Part shown: positions 38,601-53,225 of the stretch, one piece after another
Position numbering within the stretch: position 1 is the first letter of the stretch
How the letters are laid out: every line of letters starts with the position of its first letter
From: Cruorifilaria tuberocauda
Lineage: Eukaryota > Nematoda > Chromadorea > Rhabditida > Onchocercidae
Reading direction: 5' to 3'
Assembly (NCBI GenBank): GCA_013365365.1
Contig: JABVXU010000163.1
Coordinates: forward strand, 1 to 64,000
DNA length: 64,000 bases
Notes under the pieces: model-generated
The model's input: the letters and a program-made list of their open reading frames with translations, nothing else
Told to the model about the DNA's origin: nothing
Databases searched by the model: none
Made by a program: the position numbers and the translations under genes

Positions 38601-39355
38601 TAATGTATACATTTCCTATTAACATTTTACAATCGTAGCAGACATCTTTCTCCGCTATTTTATTTTAGTTAATTACAACTTTTTTTTTACTCCCAACTTT
38701 CGGAGTTTTTTTTTTTCTTTTGGATTTCATTGAAGTACTACTTTTCATAAATAATAAATGATTAATTATCCGATACATACTGATGATTTCATTCAAATAA
38801 ACTTTTTATTAGATTGCATTCATAAATAATTTCTCAAATGGTATTTATCAAATATCAGCTAATATCAACCAATGCTTATATATTTGTAATAGATAAAGAT
38901 AAAGGATGTCGATGGAAGATAATCCGTGTTAGTCGATAATATCTTTATTAATCAGAGATTATCGTTATAATTTCCGGTTATGATAGATGTTATAAAATAT
39001 TGGTTGATAACCACCTATCCTAAAATATAATACAATTAAAATGATCTGATACTTTATATATCTAATCATATATCAATTATATATTGAATACTTAATGATA
39101 TATTTGAAATTATTAAGCGTCTGTTTTTTTTTTACATAAAATATTACAAATCAATTTTTCTCATTGATTTCAAAAATTTTAAATATTATCGAAGTTGAGT
39201 AAGTGATGAGAAGATTATCATTGGAGGTGATACATACTTGACTATTTTGATATATTCCAAGGGCTTGTTGATTCATCAAATGTAATTGATTTCCGGTCGT
39301 TCTTATTGATTCATAGTTGAAATAGCCGTTCTTCCATGCTCCCAATGCATTCCGT

Positions 39356-39457
<102 letters not shown>

Positions 39458-40043
39458 CTTTTTCTATCCGGATATTATTTATCATCTGCTTGAGTGTGTA
39501 TTATTGAAATTGAACTTCGTTCACTTTTTAAAATCCCAAAACACATCACTTACTATCTTCATTTTTCATCAAGTGATAAAGCAAAAAGATAAGGAATTTT
39601 TATTTTACCAAGTTTTCAGTTTTTCATACTTTGTTAAATTTTTTTTGCAAATTCTATGAATGGCATATGTTTATTGAATATTAGGAATATAATGCAACAT
39701 TCCATAAAGCAATCTGTTATTGTCTCGAATATCATTCCTTATCAATACCTAAATCACCATATCTTTTTTTTTTTACTTTTAAATTCCTCTCTTTTATGAG
39801 AATGATGAAATTTGAGGGAAATGAATCGGTTGAATGAAGGTTATAGAAAGGTTATAAAATATCGTAGACAAAGAGTAATTCCACATAAAGCGGAGGAGAT
39901 AGCAGAAGAGGAAGGTTAGGAAAAGAAAAGAATTGGGAATGGTACCGGTACCGATATTATTATTGAATGGTAATTCCTTTTGGTCATCATTATCATCACG
40001 GTTATCGTTATTGTTTTCATCGTCCTCACAATTCTTCGTGGTC

Positions 40044-40062
40044 ATCATCATCATCATCATCA
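40044..40062. repeat. (CAT)n simple repeat
   Basis: About six CAT/ATC units within a longer ATC-rich stretch from 39.98 kb. Confidence 0.85.
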
Positions 40063-40885
40063 TTTATCATTATCATTTTATTGTTATTTTGGTTTCACAA
40101 AACCTTTTGCCCTAATTTTACAGGAATCAAGGAAGAAGGAGAGAAGAATGAACAGAGATGAGGATAGAGAATGAATGAAAGGAATATAATGGAGGAATTA
40201 TAGCAATAGTAATAATAATAATAGTAAAGATAATCAATCTTTTTAAATGTTAATTCAACGATTGACAATTTTCTTCGTCACGCTGCTTGCTACTTTGAAT
40301 ATTCACTCATCAATCCTCCATTCAAATTCAATCAAATTTGATTTTATGGAGGTTAAAAATTAATTAAATTTATCGTATCAATGAGTAATCATAATACATG
40401 TATATAATTATTAGATGATAATTGTAAGCAAAATATTTATATCGTTGTAAATCTCTCATATTACATTTTATATTTAAATTTTATATTTAAATATATTTCA
40501 AATTCATAAGAAACACTTGTATGTATGGGGAAATTTAACTAATAATATCTGAATTAAAAACTTGGAAAATTTTAATTTCAGTTAACAATTTAAAGAAATC
40601 AAGATGGATTCATGCTTATTTCTAGATACAATTATACTTATGGTAAACAAGATTGAATATCATTAATTTTTCAAGGTTTTTTTATAATTGTGATAATTTG
40701 ATTTTTCAAATGGAGAAAATTTTTTCCTGTTTTTAAAGATGAAAGGTTAGGGGTTAAAACTGGAAAAGGTTTCCTGTAATGGTACTAATTACTACCATGA
40801 TTGGGGAATAAATAAAGACATCTGTTTTAGTCAAAACTGCTATTTATATAAATATATGTATGTATTTTTATCGTTAACCTCTCGC

Positions 40886-40888
<3 letters not shown>

Positions 40889-40921
<33 letters not shown>
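40889..40921. repeat. (CT)n microsatellite
   Basis: About sixteen CT units. Confidence 0.95.
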
Positions 40922-40922
<1 letters not shown>

Positions 40923-43490
40923 ATCGTTTCTACGCCGTATTTTATCAATTCATGGATGTGATGAAAATTTAAATTGATGAAATTCCATTTCAAAGATGAA
41001 ATCTATCATTGACGGATGAAAAAATGTCGTTAAATTGATTCGCTTTACTTCATGTTTTCCTTTTTTTTTCGTTACTTTTCTGTTAATGACATTATTCGCG
41101 ATCTTTAAAATGATTTCAAATTTTACTATATCATTTTGATATGATAAATGATTTTTTAACAAAAAAAAATCAAAAAAAATCTTCTTCCCTCAAGGAAAAA
41201 TTAAAAAATCTTTTGCAAAATTTGTTTGTAAAAAATCGATCGAAATATTTTTCACTCATAATAGCTTTGAAGCTTTTATCATTCAACAAGTTACTACATT
41301 TCTCCCACACAGAAATAAAAATAGAAGGAAAAAAAATGAGAACTTGATTGATGTGTGAGCTTTTTAAAAGTTTGAATTTCCGGTTTTTTCCTCATACTCT
41401 TTCCTGGTTTAATTTTAAATTAAAATGATTAATTGTGAATTTAAATTTATATTTCTCACTTTCCAGATCTTCTTTTCATCCGATTAAAAAGACTTTTTAT
41501 TAAACGATTAAAAAAACTAAAATGATGAAAAAAAAATTTTTGTTAAAGAAAAAAAAAATCATATTTTGAACAGCCGAACAAACATCACAATTTGAAATGA
41601 TTCATTATTGATCTGAAAAATGAAATTTATTAGAGAAGAATTGCCATTATTCCATTATACAGAATGATTCAGTGTATTTTTAACTTTATTGCCTTTAAAT
41701 GATATATGATTCCAAAAGTCCATTCCATTTTTTGGCTTTCTAATCAATTATCGAAAATTTTGTTTTTTCTCATCTCAAGTTAATAACATTCATTTTCATT
41801 ATTTTCCTCCTCTTTGTTACTAAATTATCAATTTCCTATTACTCTTTACTTTTCTTTTCCTCACGTCATAACATTTAAATCTTTTTATATTTTACATTTT
41901 TTTTTCTGCTATCTCACATTTCATCATTTTACTTCATTTACTATTTTAAACTTATTTTAATGAAAGAAAAAAAAAACTTTTCCTAAAATCCTATTTATTC
42001 CATTTTTTCTTAGATTAAACTTTTTATCAACAGGTTTTTTTTTCCTTTTAAATTTCATTAACCGATTAATGGAATTTATTACATTTATTTTAATATTGAT
42101 TATTTAAATAAGTGTGGAAACAAATTTCGATCATATTTTAATATATTCCATCTATCCAATTTAATGAATTCATTATTGAAAATTTAGGCGTGCGAATTGT
42201 TGAAATAGAAACAACATGATGGTGCCATTTAAGTGAAATTTTGGATTATGGTCCAGTGTAAATTACATATTCGACTGGCTTTTAAAGCTTGCTTTTCGGA
42301 TCTCAATGCTTAATTCCCAATGGATTTAAAACTTAGAGAACAACCATCGAATAGGCCTTAAAAAGGAGACGGAAATGACATGCTAATTCCTTAAATGTTA
42401 AATAAAATTTAAAGACATTTTTCATTCATTCTTTTCTCTTTTTCCTCTTCTCTTCCCTTTTTCTTAATTTTTACTCATTTTATTGAAAAAAAAGAGGATA
42501 ACATGAATAATTCAAAAAAAAGTGATTATAAAATAATTCCTTGAATGATGAAATTTCGGATAACGATAATTCATCCATTCATTCACGGATAACACGTATG
42601 AATGATTGAATTGGGTTACCATCACAATGTAAGTAAAAGTATCAATGGGGCCTTAAAGAGATGCTACTAAAGATGCCTGAAAAAGCCTTGGCTCAAATCC
42701 AGTCTTACAATCACATCAGCTTATTTCAATCTTTCTCATTCTCCTATTGACCGATCGACCACACTTCAATCTTTGGATTCTAACAATCAATACATACATA
42801 TGCATTCATGCAATTAATTTCAACTGCTATAAGTTATGTTTAAAAATAAAAGACAGACAGACGTAATATCCAAAGAATTAGCTAACGTTGGGTTTAATAG
42901 ATTTCTGAGGAAATCGTTTTCCCGGAAAATTTCCGCTAATTTTTGAAGGATAACGGCGGAAAAGATGTGATTGGAGGTACGAGGAAGATGGAAAAGCGAA
43001 TGTCATATGCACTTTAATCAAGCCATAAAATCATGACGTCATAAAATTCCTACAAAATTTCCATCGTTCTTTATTCATACTTACTATTCCATTCATTTTA
43101 AGCATTACTTTTATATTCGCTTCTTACTTTGTCTTTATTATTTTTGCAAAAAATTCTAAAATTCTTCTTTTTCATAGTACAATGACTATGTGATGTGGTT
43201 TTGATGCTTTTAAACTGTGTGTTTAGATGTAAGTAAAGATTGCGAAATGCTTAGCTAACAAATAGGTAAATAGAAAGGTAATGTGGCAGTCTTTCTTTTT
43301 CTCTTAATTTCCATTAACTTTAGATTAATAAGCATAAGATTTCTCTGTACCTTAAATTATATTTAATTGAAAAAAATTCAATTAATACAACTTAATTTCA
43401 AATCTATGAAGCAATCTTGAGTAGGTTAATAAAGAGTAATTGTTACATGTTAGCGTTCACTTCAAGTTTTCCCATTACGTAATCTATGAC

Positions 43491-43990
43491 AATTATTTCC
43501 GTTTCTTCTCCTGACCCCACCGCATTCCATCCATTCATCCATTCAACGAACCCAACGTAATCCGACCTGACCCGATCCGATCCGATCGTACTCTTTCACT
43601 CCCCCGCCCTCTTCCATCCCTTTCTTTCCAACCTCTCGATCAGCCATTCCTGCCATTGTTGCGAGTCACACTAATCATTCGCAAAACTCACCTTTGTCTT
43701 TTTCATTTCGTGATTTTTGTGCTCCGTGTACCAGCCGACTCGAAATCGTCCTCTTCAACAGGTATCGTATGCTACCTGCTCTTCATTCTTCCATTTTTAA
43801 ATTCTTCAACTTTTCTTCCTTCTTATTTTCAATATTCCAGCCTATTTCATTCTTTTTTTTGCATGGAATTTCATCTATTCCATCATGATATATCGTTAAT
43901 CTGCTCAATCTCTTCTCTTCTTCTTCCTCTTCTTCCAACTTAATTGAAACAAACAGTTCGACGGATGGCGAGACGGATGAAACGATACTT
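43491..43990. promoter_or_regulatory. C-rich complex island: candidate promoter and untranslated exon
   Basis: The sequence is markedly richer in C and G than its surroundings and contains CCCCCGCCC at 43601-43609 (a GC box on the minus strand) and a GATCC-type triplication at 43571-43588. A plus-strand donor-like site (CTCTTCAACAG|GTATCG) occurs near 43760, and a minus-strand donor-like site (GACAAAG|GTGAGT) near 43690. The island could be a first exon and promoter for the adhesion gene 14 kb downstream, or a two-way promoter. No coding frame is recognised. Confidence 0.35.
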
Positions 43991-46584
43991 ACTGTTTCAT
44001 TTGATAAATTTCAATCTTCCATTTATACAAATCAAATTAATAAATGTAATTCTCTGAAACGACTTATCAGGATGATGATCATTCGAAATCTCTTCGTCAT
44101 CAAACATAGATAACATCGTTAAAAAGTGATAAGATTTTACATTTTCACAAAGTATAATCTATCACTATCACAGTTCACCTTGTTTAGTAGTGATACTTTT
44201 TCATTAAAGCGATAACATACCATTAAAATATCAATTAACAATTTTTTGCCTAATAATCCAATTCATTCATCCTAATTGTTTCCTTCTTACCTAAATATCA
44301 AAAAAAAGGAAGAAAAAACCCAACAATTGATATCCGAAAGATGTCGAATAATTTGCTCAAATAATTAATTAACTGAAAAAAAAAATGAAATAACAACAAA
44401 ATGAAAAGAGAAGTAAATAAACAACAAATAAGTGAAAATAACTTTCAAGGGGATCTATTGTTATCATATCCTTTTATCATCAACTACTTTTATTACTGTT
44501 ACTGTCAGTTTATCAGTAACATTCATTATCATTTGTTATTGTTATCTATCAGTAATTGTTACTGTTATTATTATTATTATTACTGCTATCATTCTCACTG
44601 TTACTATTGTTTTTATTAGAGTATAGTCAGTTGTGGTTATTATATTTATTATCATTATCAGTACTATTATTAATTTTTAATGTCATTATTGGAATGGAAA
44701 AGTAATGACGGAGGAAAAGAGAGGAAAAGAAAACGTTGTGTTGTTGAGAAGGATATGCGGTATGAACAATAATCGACACTTTAGGATTTACGGCTCTTGA
44801 CCTATCAATAAGGGATCGTTATCACTCATTGATTTTGGCGGAATCGTTTGTTTTGGAAACAATAAACAACCTATTTCATTTTATCCTTCATCATTAATTC
44901 CATATATGACTCTTACAGTATCATATTGGTGACCTTTGAGTGAAAAAAATCATCATTGTTTATTTTCTGTTATATCAAAAATTTTTATTTAAAAAAAAAA
45001 AACTTGGAAATTAAAATTAATCTAAGTGAAGAAGAGAAAATTATTCAGAAAATTTCTGATATTGTTTATTTTTATTTTTTATCATTTAAAATTTATCTAG
45101 TTGTATTTCATTAAATTGATAATTTCTTACATGACTGGAATTTTAGATGAATAAATTTTCCGGATCAAAAAAAAAAATCTTCCATTTCATGATTGATGAT
45201 ATAACTTATATTTTTTTCGTTTTAGGAAAAGAAAAATAAATTTTATTACTTTGACGCAAAAGATGTCAAATTTTGAAGTTTTTTTCCTTCCATCATTTTA
45301 ACAATAATATTTCATCACATCAATTTTTGTCAAAAGCAAATGAATTTTCTTAAAATACCTTATCAGTTATTGAATTAATAAGCCTAAATACTACTTAGCA
45401 AAGGAATGAATTTAAAAAAAGAAATGGAAATGGAAAGATTGAAGGGAAAAACGGAAAGGAAAACCGGATTAAGATTGAGGAAGAAAGAGGAAGTGAGGAA
45501 AGAAGAAATCGTTGAAATTATATATATTAAAGAAAAAAAAATCTATTTTCTTTGCTGCATTCCTAATCTTTCATTCATTTAAGCCATAATTTCCTAAAAA
45601 CAACTTTAAAAAAGAAATTTATTTTAGTTATTATATCTCTAAAAAATAAATAAATAAAAATTGTTTTTTTCTTCAATTGTATAAACATTAATATTTTTCA
45701 ATATCAAAATATATAAACTCTCGGCTTTATTACCTTTTTCCTTTTCATTTTTTTAAACATTTTAATGAATAAGTTTCAGTACATTTAATTATTATACTTT
45801 TATTTTTACTTTATTATACGTTTTTTGAAGAATTATTAGGAAATTATCATTGTTTAAAAATTTTGAAATTTAGATAATTAATGTTATTAGCAGTATTACT
45901 TACATCTACAAGTGATATGTTGATAATATATGGCATTAATGAATATTGATGAATTTCAAGAATTATTGGTATTTTAGGAACGGATGAAAGATTTCCGGAA
46001 AGCAGTAAGAGTAGTACATTCATTCAGTCACACCCGTTCAATAACTGGCCAGTTCTATTTCAATTGATATTTGATTGATGCCTATTAGAGCTATCAATTA
46101 ACATTCTAATATTGATCTGATATTAGAATTATCAGAAGATTGATATTGCTTAAATCTAAAAAGAGATTTGAGAGTGAAGAGGATGGGATGGGTGATAGAT
46201 GAATTACGAAATGGAAAACTAAAAATTTGTAAAATCGAATACCTGTTGAATTCAACAATTTAAGAGAATTTGAAGAGTTAATCCTAAAAATAAACTGAAC
46301 ATGAATATAAGCAAAGAAATTGGAGATTCGCTGAATTTTTTGTTCCAGTTATTTGCTAAGAATTTGCAAAATTGCTCAATTTTTCTCTCTTTTTTTTTTT
46401 TTTTTGCTATCAGAATTGGGCATGCCAATTTCAAAGTTGAAATTTCGACATAAGTTGCAGTTTTATAAATTAGCATAGCGTTAACGACAATTAATAATCG
46501 CTTGAATTTTTTTCGCTGTTGAAATCTAACTTCCAATAAGAATCAAAAATTTCGAAATTCAAAAGGGGTAAATGAAAGAGAAGA

Positions 46585-46645
46585 GAGTGAGAGAGAGAGA
46601 AAAGCGAGGGAGAGAGGGAGAGAGAGAGAGAGAGGGAGGGAGGGA
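46585..46645. repeat. (GA)n microsatellite with GGA variants
   Basis: A purine tract of GA units with GGGA and GAGG interruptions. Confidence 0.92.
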
Positions 46646-49600
46646 AATGGAGGAGGAGTAGGATGGATGGATGATGATGGCGATAATCACTTATATTGCT
46701 CTTTTTCAACCTTGCATACCTTAATTAAACCGTTTTTCTTTTCGTAATTTATTCATTGTGATTTTGTGATAGCTTTATGAGCATTCTCTCTTTCTTCCTT
46801 TCTCTTACCTTACCTTTCTTTTTCCCTCCCTCTTTTTCTCATTCTCTTTCTCTTTTTCTTTTCCTCCTTTGTACTTTTCCTATCATTTTTTTTCCATGAC
46901 GACCTTCCAATCTGTATCATTCCATACTTAACGCTAACGCTTTTTTGTCCTGAAATTATGATCATATCTGTACCATTCATTTCATCCATACCCTCCGGCC
47001 TTTTTGCTTTCTCTCTTACGAAATCTTTTCAATGTCTCGGGAATCAAGAAGTGCAAGCCAATTGAAATCTTCCAAATATTTAACTTTTTCGAACTTTTTG
47101 AAATTTATGCAAGAATCTTTCATCCAGAATCTCCAGTCAGAATCTTCCAGAATCTTCATCTACTTTCAGTATCAAAAAAAAACCGAAAATTAGTTTTACG
47201 TTATCAAAAAAACTCATACTGAATTTATTTGTTAAAAAGTAAAATTTCACCGGTATAAGAAAGTAATTATACTTTCAACTACAAATAATTCTTTTTCATC
47301 GCTTTCTCGCCTTTCTTTTTCCTTTTTTTTTGTTCCAGAAACTTATAGGTAAAATGTAATTTGTCTCTTTCAATTAGTAAATCAATTAAAGAAACCAGTA
47401 AATGATATTGAGCAAAGAGAAATCGTTTAATTATATGACAGAGTAAATGAGGTATTAAATAGCGGATAACTGAGTAATTCAGGTGAAGCAATAAAACGGA
47501 ATTCCGGAATGGAAATAAACTAGCATTGTTGTTGCAGGAAAGACGAGATAAATATAAAATATAATAGCAACATTTTAATAACCAATAATCCAATTGTAAC
47601 TTTTTTTTTTCTTTCAATTTTTCATCTCATTATTTATTCTTGTTTTACATTTGTTCCACCTAAACAGTTAAATAAACACATATCTATACAGGTAAACAAA
47701 TGAAAGGACAGACACCTACACACATTCAAGTATGTTTTTTTTTTGTTATCAACAAATCATTCTTAAAATGGGCGTAAAAAACAGTTATTGCTTTAGGAGT
47801 GGAACTGAATTGTTTCGTTTCAACGAAAATTCCTCCTCCTTTTTTTCCTTTCTTTTTGTTTAGTTGTGTGAAATTAGTCAATGATTAAGGATTTGTGAAA
47901 GAGAAGGATTGGTCAGTTGTAGGCATTCATGTAAGCATTCTTGGATATTAGCTATTTCGTGCTTTTTCTACTCTTTCATTGATTTTTCTCCTAAAATTAA
48001 TAGAAGGAAATGTTCAATTTACTATCATTGACACAATGAATCGTATCATATCTTTTTGTTTATTTGTTAATTTGTTAATTTCATCAATCGAAAAAAATTC
48101 AAGTTAATTTGTTAATTTTATCTTGTTTATTTCGCAATTACTATAATTCTAATTCTCGTTTAGCTATTAATTTAACTTATCTCATTTTCATTCAATAAAA
48201 CTACAAGTTATATTCAATGGAAAATTTTCTCAGCTAACATAATATTAATTGAAATAAATTATTTTGTAATTTCTGTATGATTATAATCTTAATTTCATCA
48301 TTCTAACACATATAATATTTATTCAAAGAATTTTGGTAAATTTACAATTTTTTGATAAATTTTTAAAAATAATTTTTGAATGATAAATTTGTTTAAGAAA
48401 AAAAACGGTGTAAAGCTTATTTTGAATGAAAAGAATATGTCCGTCCTTGAAGTCTACCTCACATTCATTATCGGACATGCTGAAAAGCAAATCAAACTAT
48501 GAAGACGAGAATGGAGAAAGTTCACACTTCATGAATTTTCATCTTTGATTATTTCTTTCCTTCGTTTTTTCTTTTTAGCAGAAAAAAAAGTCATTCTTAC
48601 TTTGAATCATTCGATCATAATTTTAAATATATTTGTATCTGACAATATTTAAACTATCATTTTCTCTATTTTATCTTATTACCTTATCCTTGTTGTACTA
48701 ATTGAAATTTTTGTTAATTAAAGCTGGTTAATTAATGATAATAGAATCAAGCCATTATTCATATTGACCCCGAAAAGAACAACGGATGAGTGATTTAGTG
48801 ACCTATCGTCATATAATGACCAGATCGTTGATGATGATTGCATTAGAGAAAATTCAACATTTTCCTCTTATCCTTTCCAGCATATTTCAAACATCATTTA
48901 GCTATTTTGAACATTCATAGTAATAGGTTAAGCTTTCCTTAAATGGATTTCATTTGATTAAAGTGATATTTGATATCTTGTAAACAGTGAAATTTCCCAT
49001 CTTCATGAAATTACTCATAAATTAGCATTAAATAATAAATTTTAAAGAGAGTAAAATTTCCCGCGGGAATGGAAACAGCTAAATCTACAAGAGAAGCTAT
49101 TAGCATTTCAAATTTTTTTTCCGTTTTAATTCTCTCTTTCTTACCTTCCTACCTGAAAAATGATAGTTTATGGCCTTTGAAGTATTTGAATAGAGCCGAG
49201 AGTTGGTAACTGAAAATGACCTTCAATTTGAATTGACAATATTACGTTAAAATTTTTTTTTATTTGTATACCAAATAATTGCCAATTTTTCCTTTTTCCT
49301 ATTTTCCTCTTCTTTTCTTTTTTTCTTTTTTTTTTTTGACCTATAAATATATTCATCATTACTATATTCTACCTTTTATTTTAATTAAATGGTTGAAATA
49401 CTAATGCAAGAGAAGAGAAGAATACAAAACGAGTAATTTTGATAATGATAATTGGTTGTTAATTCCTTATCAGTACCTTTACTTACAATACCTTTACATA
49501 TCTCTGATAAAACTATTTTCTAAAGTAATCATATCATAAATATCAATATCATATCCTGCATATCATGAATATTATGTGTTTTGTTTTATCATATCATGCC

Positions 49601-49696
49601 TACCATAAATATTGTGTTTTTTTTCTTTTAATTTTGTACTGTTTTAGAAAATATTTTCATTCTTCTTTCTTAAAGTATTTCGAATTATTGTTTTTC

Positions 49697-49701
49697 TCCC
49701 T

Positions 49702-49747
<46 letters not shown>

Positions 49748-49764
49748 CTCTCTCTCTCTCTCTT
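49697..49764. repeat. (CT)n microsatellite
   Basis: CCCT units grade into about 20 CT units, with one ATCCC interruption near 49744. Confidence 0.95.
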
Positions 49765-52340
49765 CATTTCTCTCTTAATTCATGTTCTACTAGCTATCTA
49801 TAGAGAATTAACAAAAAATGATTGATTGATTGACTGATATGATAGAAATTAGTGCAAGTTTTATCAATGTGAAAGGTTTTACAAATTTTATTAATCCTTT
49901 AACTATTCATTATAATTCGATAAATTCTTTTTCAATTGATAATTGATTTCTTATTGAAGAAAAAAGTTGTTAAATTTCTTTGTAGGCTTTCTGGTTTAAT
50001 TTAGTTTAACTTTAGTCTAAAGTTTATTCCTGCAAATTTTTAATAAAATAATTTCAATACTAATATTAATACGATGCAAAGTAATTTTAAAAAAAAAATT
50101 ACATAAATTGAAATATTTAAATTGCATTTAAATTTCGAAATTTTGTTAAATTTGAAAAATTGAATACTAAAATGAATAATGAGCTAATACTGCTTACGTT
50201 ATTCTATAAATTTGTAATGCTTAAGATTGATCATTCTATTCCACTCCATTTTTGTAATCTTATCTCTGGTCATCATGATTGTTATCAAATACAGACATGT
50301 CATCTGATAATACCCTATTCACACTTTTTGATTGATACTTTTGCCTACTCATTGTGCTTTTGTGAGTTTTTCTAAATATTTCCAGTTCCTAATAAATCGA
50401 TTCATAAACTTTTTCCAATTTATTGTAATTTGGCGAAAAAAAAAAAGTAATCCATAATATATCGTAATTTAAATTATTTAATCATTTTTTCGGTTCTACC
50501 TATTCTTTGCCAGTAATTTTATTGTAATAATAGTAAAAGACAAAAGAAAAGAAAAAAAAAACTCCAATAATTTTATATAAATATGATGAAATCTTGATAT
50601 TTCTAAAATGTTGATACTGAATCTGAATTAATTCTTCTGGAATTGTTTTTAATTAAAAAATTGAAATTACAAATGAATGCATGCATTATCATAGTACTAA
50701 ACTGTTTCATATTTATTCTTCTCATATGAAAATGGTTGTTAGTGAAGAAATTAGAATTACAATTGGAATTCATGATATTGTGCATTTTCATTTTTGTTAA
50801 ATCATGCACGAATAAAAAGAAACATAAACAGCTCTTTTTTTTTTTTTTTGAATTTTTAAAAACCATTATAATTTCTTTTTCTTTCCCTTTTTTTCCCTCG
50901 TAAATATCCGGCTATTTTTCTTCATTCCAATTTATTGACATTCTCGATCATTTCAATCATTTTCTAATCTTGTGATTGTTCAAATAATATTCCGGTTCAT
51001 TGTTCACTGGACCGTATCAGGAAGGTACGAGAAAACAGATGGCAACTGATTCTGATTTTGCCGCCCGTATAATAATAGTTTATATGGAAATGATGCATTG
51101 CTCTGTGTCACTTTAATATCCTTCATTTTCCAACTTAATACTATTATTTTAGTGACCTGTTAACTGTTGTTACCTTTCAAATTTACAACATTTCTTTTTT
51201 TACCTTTCAATTTTTTATTTTTCAGTATTGTTTGTTTAAATATTATTGATATATGAAATGAGATTCGCATATAATCAAACTTAATTTACGGTAAAATGTA
51301 TATAACTTTCATCTAAATCCAATCGGTTATGTACCGAAATGTCTGAGTAATTATTATCCTCATTTACAAGTGGTTGAATGAGTGAGAAATTATTAGATTT
51401 GACAGTTTAAAATAACCGAAGCATATACTGATAAGTAATGCATAATAATTTCCAACTTTTGAAAATTATCAATTTATCATCAATTGATAATCGATCTATT
51501 GATCAGTGAACGTTGTTCGACGTTCTCTAATATAATTTTATAAATTAACAATTTTTTCAAATTACTTACTTTTTTTTTGCTAAGTTTATGAAATTTATAT
51601 TTTCTATTTCATTGATAATTTTGCTAACAAATAAATTAAATAAATTTTTAAATACTTAAAATTGTAATATTAGAGAGAATTTTTCAAATGATAAGAGAAT
51701 TATTATCAATTGATAAAGATGATGGAAAAAAAGTGTAAAATTAATACTATAAGAGTAGATGATTGCAAAAAAGAAAAACATTAAAGAGTGCTTCGTTTTC
51801 AATTATTTTAGAAAAAAAAAAGTTTTATTTTTTTTAGAGCTAAAAAATAAATCCACCCATTTTTGTTGCGTAATACTAACAAACATTTTAAAGTGATAAG
51901 CTAAACTTTGTGAAGATTTGTAAAAATTATCACTTCCTCTTTTAACTTCTATTCCCATTTCCAGAAATGATCAATCATTGCCTACTGGGAATTACATAAC
52001 ATCAAAGATAAACCGCTTATTGTCTTGATACAATTTAAATTTGCAAACTGCATGATGACCTATATTGTTACTTTAACATATCATATAACAATTTCATTTT
52101 GTTCCATCGTTTTATTCAGTATTTTCTCCTATTATGATACTTGATGAAAACTTATCAAATCAAATACATTTCGCTTAACCTTTTCATATCTTCCAGGTGA
52201 CAATATCACGAAATGTCCTCTAAATGAGAATGACATCAAATCTTGATTTCTACTTTTTCCTTTTCCTATCTTTCTTTCTTCTTTTTTTCTTCTTAGAATT
52301 ATATTTATACAATGAAAATTTCAAGTTTAAATAATAAATT

Positions 52341-52360
52341 ATGCATTTTTTAAAATGCAT
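52341..52360. repeat. Perfect 20-bp palindrome
   Basis: ATGCATTTT and AAAATGCAT flank TT. The arms include octamer-like ATGCAT. Confidence 0.85.
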
Positions 52361-53192
52361 TCAAGTAGTCAATGAACATCTCTTTGAAAATATTTATTAT
52401 TTACCTTTGATTATTTACGTGGACAGAAGATGGAGGACTGATTAATACTTTTCTGTTTCACTAAAATATATTTTTTTCAGATTAACGTTTCGTTCATTTT
52501 ACATTTCCAAATTTTTGTTTTTTACTTCACTTTAATTTAAAGAAAAAGTTTTTTCTTTTTTTAGTTTTACCTCACCCCTTCTTAATTTTAGTTTTATACT
52601 TTTTTTTTTAATCTCATCCACCTTTCAACAGGTATTTTGATCAAAAAGAAAAAAGTGGTTCCATGCCATTAATAAATTATAAAGAAACTTTTTTTTGGAT
52701 TTTTTTTCCCAGTCATTTCTTTAAGTTTTTAAATACCCGAACAATAGCTCGAAACAACCAGCTATTCAGCACTGTCGTGATCGCCATCGTCGTGATTGTC
52801 GTGATACACCTTCTAAGATTTACTTCAATCGTACCATTTGATATTATAAAAATGTCTTACGCGTAAATTTTTTTTTCCAACCTTTTGTTATTGATTATTG
52901 TGATAACTGATATGATATGAGTGTTAGCAGAATAATGGAATAGAACGGTCAGAATATAATCAAAATGTGATATAATTAAAATTTAATTTTAAATATTGAA
53001 AATTTATCCAAGGTGAATGCGTTAATGCTCTTAAATGATAGATGATTTAAGTGACCACATTAAGTGGACCGATCCTTCCAGATGATTAATATGAAAAAGT
53101 TAAACAAACAACTGTTTGATATTTAAAGCATACAGTTTAAAAGAAGAAAAAACAAAAAACTGATAAACAACAGAGTGAGTGAAATGGAAGAA

Positions 53193-53194
<2 letters not shown>

Positions 53195-53225
<31 letters not shown>
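53195..53225. repeat. (GA)n microsatellite
   Basis: About fifteen GA units. Confidence 0.95.

Noticed and set aside
43656..43943. Coding exon in the C-rich island
   Set aside because: The frame lacks a recognised domain and its length is expected from the pyrimidine bias; it is kept only as a regulatory or leader candidate.
44401..44626. Tyr/Ile/Cys-rich open frames
   Set aside because: They come from a TTA/CTG-rich low-complexity stretch.
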